NCBI GenBank assembly: GCA_018396405.1
Contig: JAGTQD010000005.1
Span: 1 to 49,143, forward strand
DNA length: 49,143 bases
Direction: 5' to 3'
Source of the DNA: Candidatus Bathyarchaeota archaeon
Lineage (GTDB): Archaea; Thermoproteota; Bathyarchaeia; Bathyarchaeales; DTEX01
The notes under the pieces were generated by a model that was not told the origin of the DNA, did no database searches, and saw nothing but the letters and a program-made list of their open reading frames with translations. Shown one piece after another: positions 17,762-27,841 of the stretch (position 1 is the first letter of the stretch; each line of letters starts with the position of its first letter). The position numbers and the translations under genes were made by a program.

Positions 17762-19327
17762 ATGAGTGGTGAGGGTGAAAAGATAATAGAGTTCAGGATT
17801 AAGCGATATAATCCAGCGATAAAAAGGCACTATATATCAACATATAGAGTGCCGGTTCGGCGGGGAACGACCATATTAGATTGTCTCCTATATATTAAGG
17901 AGAACCTCGATGAGACCCTCACGTTCAGGTACTCATGCAGGATGGGGATATGTGGAAGCTGCGCTGTAAACGTTAATGGAAAGCCTATGTTGGCCTGCTA
18001 TACTCAGGTCTTTGACCTAAAATCTGACATCTTGATAGTTGAGCCCCTTTCAAACCTCCCAGTCATAAAAGACTTAGTTGTGGATATAGAACCATTCTTC
18101 AAGAAATTTAACAAAGTTAAATGTGTGCTTATTAAGCCTCCTGAGAGCTTTAAGAGAGTTGAGGAGTTCATCCAATCCCCAGAAGATCACAGGAGGTATT
18201 GGGACTTAACCCTCTGCACTAAATGCATGTCATGCTACTCCGCATGCCCAGCGGCAATAGACGATAGATTTCTCGGACCATCTGCCCTAGCCACAAATTA
18301 TAGGTTTGCTATAGACTCAAGGGATGAGGGTATAGAGGAGAGGCTTAAGACGATTACTGAGAGCGCCTGGCTATGCACGTCATGTAATTCATGCACACTT
18401 TTCTGCCCGAAGCTTGTTGACTGCTCAACTTCTATAACTGAGAGCAAAAGCCTGCTTGTAGAATCTGGCATGATACCGAGAACAGCTAAGGATATCCTTG
18501 AAAATGTTATGAGACATCATAATCCATATGGAATACATCAGAGTAAGCGGATGGGGTGGGCTGGAGGGCTCAACATAAGGGCTTACCCAAGCGTTACGAG
18601 AGCCGATGTCCTCTGCTTTATCTGTTGTTCAGCAGCATATGATACGAGAAACATGGAGATAGCCAGAGCGATGGTATCAGTATTTAATAGTCTCGGAGTA
18701 GATTATGCGACTTTAGGTGAGGAGGAATGGTGCTGTGGGGATCATATTCTGAGGATGGGTGAGAAGGGTCTTTATGAGATGCTAGCTGAACACAACCTCG
18801 ACATCCTACAGAAGTTTAATGCAAACCGCATCATAACAATCTCACCCCACTGCTACCATACACTTAAGAATGAAAAGCCATACAAGGATCTAAACTTAAA
18901 TGTACAGCATTATACCCAATTCCTAGCAGAGTTATTGGATAAGGGTGCGCTGAAGCCTAAGGGGGAGTTTAAGGGTAGAGTTGTTTATCATGATCCATGC
19001 TATCTTGGAAAGCGCAATCAGATCTATGAGGAGCCGAGGAGGATTCTACAGTCAATAAGCGGCTTAGAGCTCGTCGAGATGAGGAGGACTAAAGAGGGCA
19101 GCTTCTGCTGTGGTGGGGGTGCTGGGCGAGTCTGGACTGAGGATGCTGAGCCCGAGAAGAGGCCATGCGTGAACCGGGTTAAGGAGGCGCTTGAGCTGGA
19201 GGCCAATGTGATCGCAGTTGCATGTCCATTCTGCACAACAATGCTTGAGGATGCAGTAAAAATCCTTGAGGTTGAAAACAAGATAGCCGTTAAAGATATC
19301 CTGGAGATACTGAAAGAAACGCTTTAG
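17762..19327 (+). CDS. SdhB/TfrB-type Fe-S subunit: 2Fe-2S and 4Fe-4S domains fused to two HdrD/SdhE-type CCG domains
   Basis: CRMGICGSCAVNVNGKPMLAC (2Fe-2S), CTKCMSCYSACP and CTSCNSCTLFCP, CCG domain YHDPCYLGKRNQIYEEPRRIL...SFCCGGGAGRVW; ATG 17762 after GGTGGGG (ORF track starts at 17675, overlapping sdhA). Confidence 0.9.
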   Translation: MSGEGEKIIEFRIKRYNPAIKRHYISTYRVPVRRGTTILDCLLYIKENLDETLTFRYSCRMGICGSCAVNVNGKPMLACYTQVFDLKSDILIVEPLSNLPVIKDLVVDIEPFFKKFNKVKCVLIKPPESFKRVEEFIQSPEDHRRYWDLTLCTKCMSCYSACPAAIDDRFLGPSALATNYRFAIDSRDEGIEERLKTITESAWLCTSCNSCTLFCPKLVDCSTSITESKSLLVESGMIPRTAKDILENVMRHHNPYGIHQSKRMGWAGGLNIRAYPSVTRADVLCFICCSAAYDTRNMEIARAMVSVFNSLGVDYATLGEEEWCCGDHILRMGEKGLYEMLAEHNLDILQKFNANRIITISPHCYHTLKNEKPYKDLNLNVQHYTQFLAELLDKGALKPKGEFKGRVVYHDPCYLGKRNQIYEEPRRILQSISGLELVEMRRTKEGSFCCGGGAGRVWTEDAEPEKRPCVNRVKEALELEANVIAVACPFCTTMLEDAVKILEVENKIAVKDILEILKETL

Positions 19328-19462
19328 CGTCCATTTTTTCCCATAATTTTTGTAGTAGTTGACATATTTTGAGGTTTTGATAATCTCAATATAAGACGCT
19401 ATAATTATAGCGGCGGACATTAGCACATTATATTCTCTGAGACTTCTCAGTTCGCTTTAATG

Positions 19463-20821
19463 TTACCAAAGCTCGATCCTCGAGAAAAATTGGCCGCACA
19501 ATATTTGTAGGGTTCCCCCACTATTATTGTCTACGCGTTCAAAGATCAAGGTTATTCTGCTCCCCTCCGGGATCATTTGGACATTTGGCTGGAAAGTAAT
19601 TTTGTATACGCGGAAATCCGCTGATTTATAAATTCTTACTGTTTCTTCACCAATTCCATGAAAAGCCCCGTCAGCATCATAGAAGCCCAATGTTACCTTG
19701 ACATTTATACCCTCCTCTTTCCCCTTTTTAGTGTATCTTGCATATAGTAATATAGACACATTTTCGCCGAGATAGAGAGCTGGTGTTGTTTCAGTTGTAT
19801 TTCCAGAACGTTTATCATTTGGGTTATTTAAGGGCGGTGTGATCTGCTCAGGTTCCCCCGGATCCAGCTTAAGTGTAAAGAATTCTCTTTTGAGTCTGCC
19901 CTCCTCTACCCAAGGAGAAATGTATATGACGCGCCAATTCTCATCATTTGATACTCCTCCACCTCCCGATGATCCTCCGTCACCTGATGTCCCTCCACCT
20001 CCCGATGACCCCCCATCGCCAACTCTCTGGAGATTCTTTGTTGCGGCAACCCTTATACCATCCCTAGTAACGACGAGTAATGTAACGCTTTCCACAACTA
20101 AGTTTTCCTCTTCAAGATTAAATACCGCTCTATATTTCCCTTGACCCAGATACTCGAAGTCCGTAATATTGCTTCCATAGGCGGTTCTATTAATAAACAG
20201 TTTTAGACTATTTTCTGTAAGGTCTGGTATGGGTATGGCATTTCCTCTTCCATCACTTAAGCTAACTTGAAAGTTAATTGCCAGCGTGCTGCCTCCGCCG
20301 CTTGAGTTTATACTCACATTTTGTATGTTGAGAAACACCGCCATCGGAATTGTTACGACCAGCCCCTTAAGTCCATATCTACCGATTTCCATGGCGAATG
20401 TTGTGTAAATCATGCTTCCGCCATTTTCACGATCCCACGTTATTTCCCAGCCTATACCCCTGTCAGAAACGTTTTCAGAGGCTAGAAGGATGTTCAAGCC
20501 GAGGCCACCATAGGATTCTGGAAGAGCTTTTTTCCACTCTTCTATAAGCTCCTCCCCAGCCATCTTAGCCAAACTCAGGTTCCAGGTTTCACTATAATTC
20601 TGTGTCGCGATGGCCAGCGCTCTTATCAAGCACCTCTCGAAGTCGCTTGTGACTGCCAGAACCAGCTCGTCTACTGGTTCATAAGATACTTCCTGCCTAA
20701 TAACACTAATCTGATTAACCGTAACAATTAGAGAGAACATGAAGGCTGCTACTATAACTGCTGCTAAAACTACAAATTGCCCCCTTCTACCGCTTCTAAA
20801 TCCGCCCATAACTGATGACAC
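19463..20821 (-). CDS. Secreted/membrane-anchored pilus-operon protein with Gly/Ser linker
   Basis: N-terminal RRGQFVVLAAVIVAAFMFSLIVTVNQI hydrophobic helix; GDGGSSGGGG repeats; last gene of the operon. Confidence 0.55.
   Translation of the reverse strand: MSSVMGGFRSGRRGQFVVLAAVIVAAFMFSLIVTVNQISVIRQEVSYEPVDELVLAVTSDFERCLIRALAIATQNYSETWNLSLAKMAGEELIEEWKKALPESYGGLGLNILLASENVSDRGIGWEITWDRENGGSMIYTTFAMEIGRYGLKGLVVTIPMAVFLNIQNVSINSSGGGSTLAINFQVSLSDGRGNAIPIPDLTENSLKLFINRTAYGSNITDFEYLGQGKYRAVFNLEEENLVVESVTLLVVTRDGIRVAATKNLQRVGDGGSSGGGGTSGDGGSSGGGGVSNDENWRVIYISPWVEEGRLKREFFTLKLDPGEPEQITPPLNNPNDKRSGNTTETTPALYLGENVSILLYARYTKKGKEEGINVKVTLGFYDADGAFHGIGEETVRIYKSADFRVYKITFQPNVQMIPEGSRITLIFERVDNNSGGTLQILCGQFFSRIELW
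19956..20020. repeat. Two-copy ~33-bp direct repeat encoding a Gly/Ser/Asp linker
   Basis: cctccacctcccgatga(t/c)cc(t/c)cc(g/a)tc(a/g)cc occurs twice in tandem. Confidence 0.7.
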
Positions 20822-20870
20822 AACTTTCTAATGCTATGCTGTTACATCCCCTCATGCTTAGTTTTACTTG

Positions 20871-21392
20871 TCATAGCATATAGTCCTTCTGAACCAAAAA
20901 TATAGATTTTAGTTCAGCCCTTGTTAGGCTGAGACAGAGACGGTATATCTTTCCATTCTTTGACGTGTAGACTATGCTGGCTGAGGCGACTTCGGTGGAT
21001 GCCTTAAACAGGTCCTCTGGCGCATTCGAGATAGAGGAAGATATCGTAACCCACCTCCCTATGCCACCAGGTTCGCTGACCCATTTGCTAACCGTTAGGT
21101 TGAAGTATATGTTTTGTGGTAGTAGGTTTTGGAGCGCATTAATGATTTTTGTTTCATTCACCCAGCTATCTTCAATGGAATCCTCGATTACCTTGGGCTC
21201 CACTAGACGGCTTAAGACGTTGTATGCCAGCCTATTTAGATCCACGGCCTCCTGCTTAAAGAATTTCTCTGAGGAGAATAGCATGAAGAAGACTGCTGTA
21301 AACGCCATGAATACAAGGATAGATGCTATGACGGCTTCGATTATTCTCACCTGCCCAAGCCTCACTCCGCCTATCACCAGCTCATCCTCCAT
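20871..21392 (-). CDS. Pilin-like membrane-anchored protein
   Basis: VRIIEAVIASILVFMAFTAVFFMLFSS N-terminal helix; same operon. Confidence 0.5.
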   Translation of the reverse strand: MEDELVIGGVRLGQVRIIEAVIASILVFMAFTAVFFMLFSSEKFFKQEAVDLNRLAYNVLSRLVEPKVIEDSIEDSWVNETKIINALQNLLPQNIYFNLTVSKWVSEPGGIGRWVTISSSISNAPEDLFKASTEVASASIVYTSKNGKIYRLCLSLTRAELKSIFLVQKDYML

Positions 21393-22438
21393 ATCCTCAA
21401 TCTAATAGTGTAGGATGAGATGCCAATTCTAACGCTCCGCTCAAGCATATAGGCTAGGGGCGCATAGACTTCTCCAGCAACAGAACTATAGCTTCCTGGA
21501 ATATTCTTATATGCGACTATGAGCCTGCCATCAGCAGCCAACGCTGCTACAGCAATTATGTTTGACTCCACATAACTCATATTATACACCTTATAGTTTA
21601 CCATAGACAAGTTGCCTTCACTAATACTGCAGCTTACACTCCTAAACTCAGGGCCCATATCGGACAATATGGCGAAGACTTGGGTGGCGTTCATGTTAAT
21701 GAGCTCAATATTTGATTTAACCAGGAGGTAATTTCCAATAAGATAGCTGATGTGTGAGTTTCTGTTCGTAGTATTCATCACCCGTAGGTCATTATAGTCT
21801 GCTATGGCCACTAGGAAACTCGGGTTCGAATAGTTAAAGTTAAGATAAATAATACACTTTCCATCCAGGCCCGTCTGGCCCCTCTCTTTATAGAAGTTTA
21901 TCCCATCGTTTCCCACGCAGAACACTCCGAGAAGCACGTTTGCACCAGAAATCGGCATACCATGCTCCGATTCAACCTTAACCTCAACTGCGTTGGAGCT
22001 TTCATTGAAGCCTATTGTTACCTTCAGCGCCGGAATAAACTCTATTCTCACACCATAATCGAGACCAGCATCTATGGAGCCTAAACCAAGTAGCTCTGAA
22101 AACTTCTCCGGCGGTATATATAGCTCATCGGGCATGTCTTTATTTAGCCTCTGAACCTTATCCGGGTCTAAAACGAAGACTTCTCTTGTGAAGACGGTAC
22201 TAACTGCCAAGCCAAAGGATGACAAGTTGGAGGCTCCAATATTGATGTCTCCGCCCCAATCTTCGGGATACCCGGGGCTTAGGAGGATTTGGGCCATCAC
22301 TTTCTGCGCAGCCATCTTTAATTGCTCTATCTCAGAGATGCTTCTATAAGGGGGTGGTGATATTCCTGTTAAGAATGTTGCCGCTAATAGTATTGCAACC
22401 AATATTGCAGCGGCGAAAATATACTCGTATGTTTTCAC
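21374..22438 (-). CDS. Pilin-like membrane-anchored protein
   Basis: KTYEYIFAAAILVAILLAATFLTG N-terminal helix, overlaps neighbouring ORFs in the operon. Confidence 0.5.
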   Translation of the reverse strand: MKTYEYIFAAAILVAILLAATFLTGISPPPYRSISEIEQLKMAAQKVMAQILLSPGYPEDWGGDINIGASNLSSFGLAVSTVFTREVFVLDPDKVQRLNKDMPDELYIPPEKFSELLGLGSIDAGLDYGVRIEFIPALKVTIGFNESSNAVEVKVESEHGMPISGANVLLGVFCVGNDGINFYKERGQTGLDGKCIIYLNFNYSNPSFLVAIADYNDLRVMNTTNRNSHISYLIGNYLLVKSNIELINMNATQVFAILSDMGPEFRSVSCSISEGNLSMVNYKVYNMSYVESNIIAVAALAADGRLIVAYKNIPGSYSSVAGEVYAPLAYMLERSVRIGISSYTIRLRIWRMSW

Positions 22439-22998
22439 GTTTGTGGGCCTCCTCCAAGAATTCCTAAACCAGCATACATGACATCATCTTCATAGTATTT
22501 ATAGCACCAGACAACTACCTCTAAGGTGCTGCCAATAACCCACGCTCTCGGCTCAACATCAAAGTCTTCTAGGAGGCTCTCAGCTATTTCTAAATCAACT
22601 CCAGCAAGTATTCTGATTCTCTGCGTAGACTTAACAATTATGGGGGACTCTGCATATAGGTCGCTTCTACCAATAATCTCCACATGGACATAATATTCTT
22701 CCTCTCTCTTCACTATTGTGATATTATAGGGTTTCCCGCCAATCATTTCTGGTAGGTCTAGGTGCTTCGTGACCGGCTCAGATGTACTGATTATTCCGTA
22801 TGTGAAGTCTGTTAGGCTGATCACATTCGTTAGGCTCATTGAAATATACTCTGCTGTTTGATTAAGCTGAGTTTTGATGACGCTCTCCTCAACGCTGCTG
22901 ACAATTATCTGGTATGCTAGGGCTATGGATACAGCTAAGCCTATGAGGGCAACCGTCCCGATAATATGTTGTATTGAGACATGAGGCAAAGCAAACAC
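22435..22998 (-). CDS. Pilin-like membrane-anchored protein
   Basis: IIGTVALIGLAVSIALAYQIIVSSVEESV N-terminal helix; ATGA overlap with the next gene. Confidence 0.5.
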   Translation of the reverse strand: MFALPHVSIQHIIGTVALIGLAVSIALAYQIIVSSVEESVIKTQLNQTAEYISMSLTNVISLTDFTYGIISTSEPVTKHLDLPEMIGGKPYNITIVKREEEYYVHVEIIGRSDLYAESPIIVKSTQRIRILAGVDLEIAESLLEDFDVEPRAWVIGSTLEVVVWCYKYYEDDVMYAGLGILGGGPQT

Positions 22999-22999
22999 C

Positions 23000-23752
23000 T
23001 CACATTATAGAGACCTCAATCGTGACCTCTATAAACCTGAAAGCTGATACAAGTATCCCAGGCTCCGAGAGACTTGGATAAACTTCATTTTGATCATCAA
23101 TCATCACACTAACCCTTACAGGGCTTGGGCTCTCAAGCTGTCTCAGCTCCACGTTTGTAGAATTGTTTTGAACCCTGATTATCGCCGGCCCTGAGCCCAC
23201 TATAAACCCTGGAGCTAGGCGAATAAAATAAATGTCCATTGTTCCAAGGTTCTGGTTTACTGTTATACGTATCCTATTATAATCTAATATTATCCATACG
23301 CCATTCTCGACCTCTACTCTGACATATCCAAGTGGCTTGGATGCACTAGTGATTATTAGTCCGCCGGGATTCGTGAAATTTACTTCCGCAGCCGCAACAA
23401 GGTTTCCTCCGCGATACTTAATAACATAAGTAGTGTTTATTGTATTGTTCCAGAGTATGCCTGAGTCGGAGTAAACCGTTATGTTGATCTTTCCTCCCTC
23501 ATATATGCCTATCCCACCGCTCCTCTGGCTGAATTGAACTGAACTCGCAGCCCCCTGCCTTAGGGCTACATCTATTATCGTTTTGTCGAGCAGCAATATT
23601 GCTGTCTTAGCCTGCTCAAACTCTGAATTCTGCACTTGAATTTCCAGCAGGTTTGTTGCGAAGAAAGAGGCTACGAGGAGAATTACTAGTAGGGTTGCTG
23701 TTATAATTACTGTTGATATTGTTGAGGATATACCCTTCTTCACACTTTCCAC
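23000..23752 (-). CDS. Class III signal peptide / pilin-like protein
   Basis: KKGISSTISTVIITATLLVILLVASFFATNLLEIQVQNSEFEQAKTAILLL. Confidence 0.6.
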   Translation of the reverse strand: MESVKKGISSTISTVIITATLLVILLVASFFATNLLEIQVQNSEFEQAKTAILLLDKTIIDVALRQGAASSVQFSQRSGGIGIYEGGKINITVYSDSGILWNNTINTTYVIKYRGGNLVAAAEVNFTNPGGLIITSASKPLGYVRVEVENGVWIILDYNRIRITVNQNLGTMDIYFIRLAPGFIVGSGPAIIRVQNNSTNVELRQLESPSPVRVSVMIDDQNEVYPSLSEPGILVSAFRFIEVTIEVSIM

Positions 23753-23775
23753 GCCCCGCCATCACATTATTACTC

Positions 23776-25527
23776 CTAAAAGATTAGGAAGCCGCCGAGG
23801 AGGCGCATTAAGATTATTGAGAGCATGGCGATAAGCGTGAGCACTATTGCGTGGCTGAAGCCAGCAGAAATATTTCCAGTGCTCACTTTCCCAGTCACTA
23901 TCCCCATCAAGTATGATTGGAAGACTAATGCTGGCACTATTACTGTTAATATCTGTGCAAATGGTATTGGTGTACGGGCTATTGTTGTAACCGCTGAGCG
24001 CATGAAGTTTATTGTCACGAGTGTTGAGAAGATCATTAATGCTGCGCCTATATAGGGCATCATTATTAGTGGGCGGAGGGTGGCCATCTTCTCCTTCTCT
24101 AGAGATGCTTGCATCTCGCCAAATCTAGCCATAGTCTCAAGGGTTTCTGGGCTACCTCCCCCTATTTCTATCGCGTCAACGAGTAGGTATAGATTGATAA
24201 GGGCGAACCACGAGCTTATTTTCTTCTTCACGGTTTCGAAGACTACTCTTATCGGCTGGCCCCACTTTATCTGCCTTGCAACCACCTTTAAGTATTTGCT
24301 GAATGCCCCATACGGCCTTGACGATAACTGTGTTATACATGCCTCCGGCGAAGCCCCAGTCTTCCTCGCCTCAGTCATATCCCTAAGAAAGTTCGTTACC
24401 TCATTAACTATCTTCCTCCCCCTTCGGCGGCTATAATATCCGTGGGCTACAGCCGCTGGAACTGTCCCAGCTATTAGGGCTATCCCCATGCCTAAAGAGG
24501 GCTCCAAGCCGTATTCTAAACCAAGCATTATTCTAAGGGAGGTTAAGAAACCTCTGAATTGATTTACCATCGGCATTGATGCGAGCCCCGGCACAATAAA
24601 TGGTAGGAACATTGTGAAAACCAGGAACATCATTATTGGAAGAGAGGCTGCAAATATCTTGTAGGGCGCCGTTTCATATATTGGCTCTTGGAAGCTGGAT
24701 AGATCTGAGAGATACATGAAGAGGATTGAGATGACGGGCACGAGAATATATGAGTATAAGAGGAAGTTCTCCGCCGTGAAGCCTCCCTGCCAGAACCCCC
24801 GGAACGCTATTGATGTCAAGTATACTATGCTTATTCCGAGGGAGCCTAGGATCATTATTGCGACGTAGGATTCCAGAAGCATTGCTGCGCGCTCCCCAAA
24901 TACTCTTATCTTGGCGGCTAGATCCCTGAACATTGTTTCAGTGCGCGTTAGTAAATAGTGAACTATATCGCCGCCCGCCCTTAATGTGTGAACATAGCCT
25001 AAGAGGAACTCCTTGTATTCTTTTGATGGAGTCCTTTCAGCGGACTTCTCTATCGCCGCTATCGGATCCATACCATTTAGGAGGACATCTACCTCAATCT
25101 GCTTAGCTGTCTTAGAGGTATGCGGGAGAAGGTCGCAGCCTTTTAACCTCTTTAGGCTTGAGTATGGTGAGAGCCCCCCAGTCGCCATAACGCTTACATA
25201 TGCAGCCATGAATGGCGCCTCCATATCCAACTTTGAGGCTCTGTCCTGGGCCTTTATGCTCGGCATGGTGTATCCAATTAAGAGGACTAGTATTGGTAGA
25301 AACGCTATTGGTAGGAGGCTGGTGAACCATATGATTAGGGTGGAGGCTGCGATCGACATGATTAAAAAGAGGCTGATCAATGAGAGGTATGCTTGCGGAT
25401 ACACTCTTATTCCAGCGGCCTCAAGGGTATCTTTGAGCTTAGAGGTGTTCCCACCATAAAGTATTTTTGCGAGGATGTTTGAGAGCCACCAGAAGACCTG
25501 ATATGCGAGGCCTGTAAGAGAAGCCAT
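23776..25527 (-). CDS. Type II/IV secretion system membrane platform protein (TadC/ArlJ-like, two T2SSF-type halves)
   Basis: Multi-TM, 583 aa, LRAGGDIVHYL and IEIGGGSPETLE motifs in two repeated halves; follows the secretion ATPase. Confidence 0.8.
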   Translation of the reverse strand: MASLTGLAYQVFWWLSNILAKILYGGNTSKLKDTLEAAGIRVYPQAYLSLISLFLIMSIAASTLIIWFTSLLPIAFLPILVLLIGYTMPSIKAQDRASKLDMEAPFMAAYVSVMATGGLSPYSSLKRLKGCDLLPHTSKTAKQIEVDVLLNGMDPIAAIEKSAERTPSKEYKEFLLGYVHTLRAGGDIVHYLLTRTETMFRDLAAKIRVFGERAAMLLESYVAIMILGSLGISIVYLTSIAFRGFWQGGFTAENFLLYSYILVPVISILFMYLSDLSSFQEPIYETAPYKIFAASLPIMMFLVFTMFLPFIVPGLASMPMVNQFRGFLTSLRIMLGLEYGLEPSLGMGIALIAGTVPAAVAHGYYSRRRGRKIVNEVTNFLRDMTEARKTGASPEACITQLSSRPYGAFSKYLKVVARQIKWGQPIRVVFETVKKKISSWFALINLYLLVDAIEIGGGSPETLETMARFGEMQASLEKEKMATLRPLIMMPYIGAALMIFSTLVTINFMRSAVTTIARTPIPFAQILTVIVPALVFQSYLMGIVTGKVSTGNISAGFSHAIVLTLIAMLSIILMRLLGGFLIF

Positions 25528-25528
25528 A

Positions 25529-27121
25529 CTAACCCCTCCTTATCGCTATCGCTGGAAATGGGTTAAGCAGACGATACCTCGTTATCTCCATTCTGACCTC
25601 TGCATTACTCTTTATGCCACGGGCCAGAAGATCATGAAGCAAAAGAGCCCTCCTAGAGAGCTCCTCTAGGACGCTCTCCACACTTATACCGTATTTCAGG
25701 GCTATCCTGTTGAGCATCTCGCTCTTCCTAAAGTTATACGTGAATGTATCTGTCAGCGGGTTCCACGAGGCTACCCGTTCATATCTGCCATAATCAATTA
25801 TCTCGTAGACTTCTCTTATTCTTCTGCCAAAAGATAGGCCCATCCTCATCCTCGGTAGCTGGACTCTTTCTTGCACAAGGGCAACGTTTACGAGCGGTAT
25901 GTAGCTTTCGGCTATATTCATCGGTGGGCTTGTCAGCCTCTTTACAGCATGTTCTAGGCTCTCTGCATGAAGAGTTGTTAGTCCTCCGTGACCAGTCGCC
26001 ATGGCTTGGAAGAGCACGAATGCCTCCTCGCCCCTGATCTCACCCACTATGACGTAGTCGGGCCTATACCTTAGGGAGACTTTAACTAGGTTGAAGAGCG
26101 ATATCTCTCCCACCTTAGACATGCCGAGACCATAACTCTCCCTGCTAACGAGCTGAACCCAGTTTTCATGTGGGAACATTAGCTCTGGAATCTCTTCAAC
26201 GGTTACTATCTTCATTGATGGTTTAACTAGGCTTGCTAGGGCGTTGAGTGTTGATGTTTTTCCAGCCCCTGTTCCACCTATCACCATCATCGTCATCCTA
26301 TTCTCGATCATCAGCCAGAGGTATGCGGCAAGCATCTCATCCAGTGTCCCGAGCTCTATTAGGTCTATTATCGAGAACGGCTCCTCCCTAAACCTCCTTA
26401 TACAAAATGTGCTGCCCTTAGGCGAGACCTCGTACCTGAATGTTGCCGCAAGCCTATCCTTAGTTGGAAGCATTGCGTCTAGTATTGGGAATGCCGTTGA
26501 AATATGCTTCTGTGCAATGTGGGTAAGCTTTATTAAAATGTTGTCTAGGGTTTTTTCATCGACTATTTTTAGGTTTGTTGGCATGCTCTCATATTTTCTA
26601 TGCCATATGTATATTGGCATGTTAACTCCATTAACCGATATATCCTCAATCATCCTGTCGCTCATAAGGACATGTAGTGGCCCGAAGCCCACTAGATCCC
26701 TCTTTATGTAATAGAGAATTCTTGCCCACGACTCCTCTCCGAGGCGCCTGACCCGCTTAGATATCCCATACTTTTTGGCTAATCTGATAGCTTCGTTCTC
26801 CACATGCCTATATATGTCAGCGCCGCCCTTCTCCGGCGGCTCAACCTCAACGCTCATTATGTCGAGAAGGGTGCTGTAGATCCGATATTCTTCCGGAGAT
26901 AGCTTAACCTCCTCTATAAAATAGGCTTTTTCCCCACCAATCTCCCTAAGCGACGCAATAGTAACCTTAGAGAATGGTGGATTAACATAGTAGGATTCTA
27001 TTATCTCGGCTCCCTCAGGGATCCTAGAGAAGACAGCAACCTCTGGTGGAGACGTAACCTTCTTCTTCTCAAACAGCCCCCTAAGACTGAAGGAAACCAC
27101 TCCACCCACCACCCCTCTCAT
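25529..27121 (-). CDS. Type II/IV secretion ATPase (GspE/VirB11/ArlI-like)
   Basis: VIGGTGAGKTSTLNAL Walker A, PDYVIVGEIRGEEAFVLFQAMATGHGGLTTLHAES Asp/His-box and Walker B. Confidence 0.95.
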   Translation of the reverse strand: MRGVVGGVVSFSLRGLFEKKKVTSPPEVAVFSRIPEGAEIIESYYVNPPFSKVTIASLREIGGEKAYFIEEVKLSPEEYRIYSTLLDIMSVEVEPPEKGGADIYRHVENEAIRLAKKYGISKRVRRLGEESWARILYYIKRDLVGFGPLHVLMSDRMIEDISVNGVNMPIYIWHRKYESMPTNLKIVDEKTLDNILIKLTHIAQKHISTAFPILDAMLPTKDRLAATFRYEVSPKGSTFCIRRFREEPFSIIDLIELGTLDEMLAAYLWLMIENRMTMMVIGGTGAGKTSTLNALASLVKPSMKIVTVEEIPELMFPHENWVQLVSRESYGLGMSKVGEISLFNLVKVSLRYRPDYVIVGEIRGEEAFVLFQAMATGHGGLTTLHAESLEHAVKRLTSPPMNIAESYIPLVNVALVQERVQLPRMRMGLSFGRRIREVYEIIDYGRYERVASWNPLTDTFTYNFRKSEMLNRIALKYGISVESVLEELSRRALLLHDLLARGIKSNAEVRMEITRYRLLNPFPAIAIRRG

Positions 27122-27223
27122 TAACAGCTGCTAGATCCGCCAAAAATTCCAAGAAAAAATAGTGCCAGAAGAAAAAGAGTAGACTATTGATAGACGGCAA
27201 GACGCAAATGTTCTTAGCGAACC

Positions 27224-27745
27224 TTATGGCAATTTAACATGCTTAGGATACTGGTTACCAGCAGCGGTCTGAACCACGATCTCTAACGAAACTCCTGAAG
27301 TTAAATTGCCCATAGGTGTCACTGTTCCCTTGGGGAACGTAATCTCAAAATCTTTTCCATCGCCAGGGTTTATCGTAACTCCTTTTTCCGGATCAAAAAT
27401 CGCATTATCAGTCGTAACTACAATCGTAACTACAACAAGTTCATCATTCTCCTTAATCTCATTGTACGGTATTCCGTTTAATAGGAACATTGTTACTGTT
27501 GCTGGTGATGTTCCGGTGTTCTTAAGAGTTATTCTAATAGTATAATTGTATCTGTTAGCCTCGGAATCGAAAACGGGTATTGCGTATGCGCTTGTGAACT
27601 CTAGTTTTTCGTATCTTGTGAATGTTGTTGCTAGGCCCATCATCCAGTATGCTACTGCTATAGACATCACTATGGCTACTGCAACAATAATTATTGTCGC
27701 GATGACTGGGCTGATAGCCCTCTTATCGCGCCTCAAACCCCACAT
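27224..27745 (-). CDS. Archaeal type IV pilin (Pilin_N domain)
   Basis: RRDKRAISPVIATIIIVAVAIVMSIAVAYWMMG, canonical archaeal pilin N-terminus. Confidence 0.88.
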   Translation of the reverse strand: MWGLRRDKRAISPVIATIIIVAVAIVMSIAVAYWMMGLATTFTRYEKLEFTSAYAIPVFDSEANRYNYTIRITLKNTGTSPATVTMFLLNGIPYNEIKENDELVVVTIVVTTDNAIFDPEKGVTINPGDGKDFEITFPKGTVTPMGNLTSGVSLEIVVQTAAGNQYPKHVKLP

Positions 27746-27841
27746 TTCACCTCTAAACTGGTGTCCAATAAGTAGGATTGGATCCTTTTCATATAAGCAT
27801 TGTAAAGGAATCTTACAGATTGCAGATATAGATTATACAGA

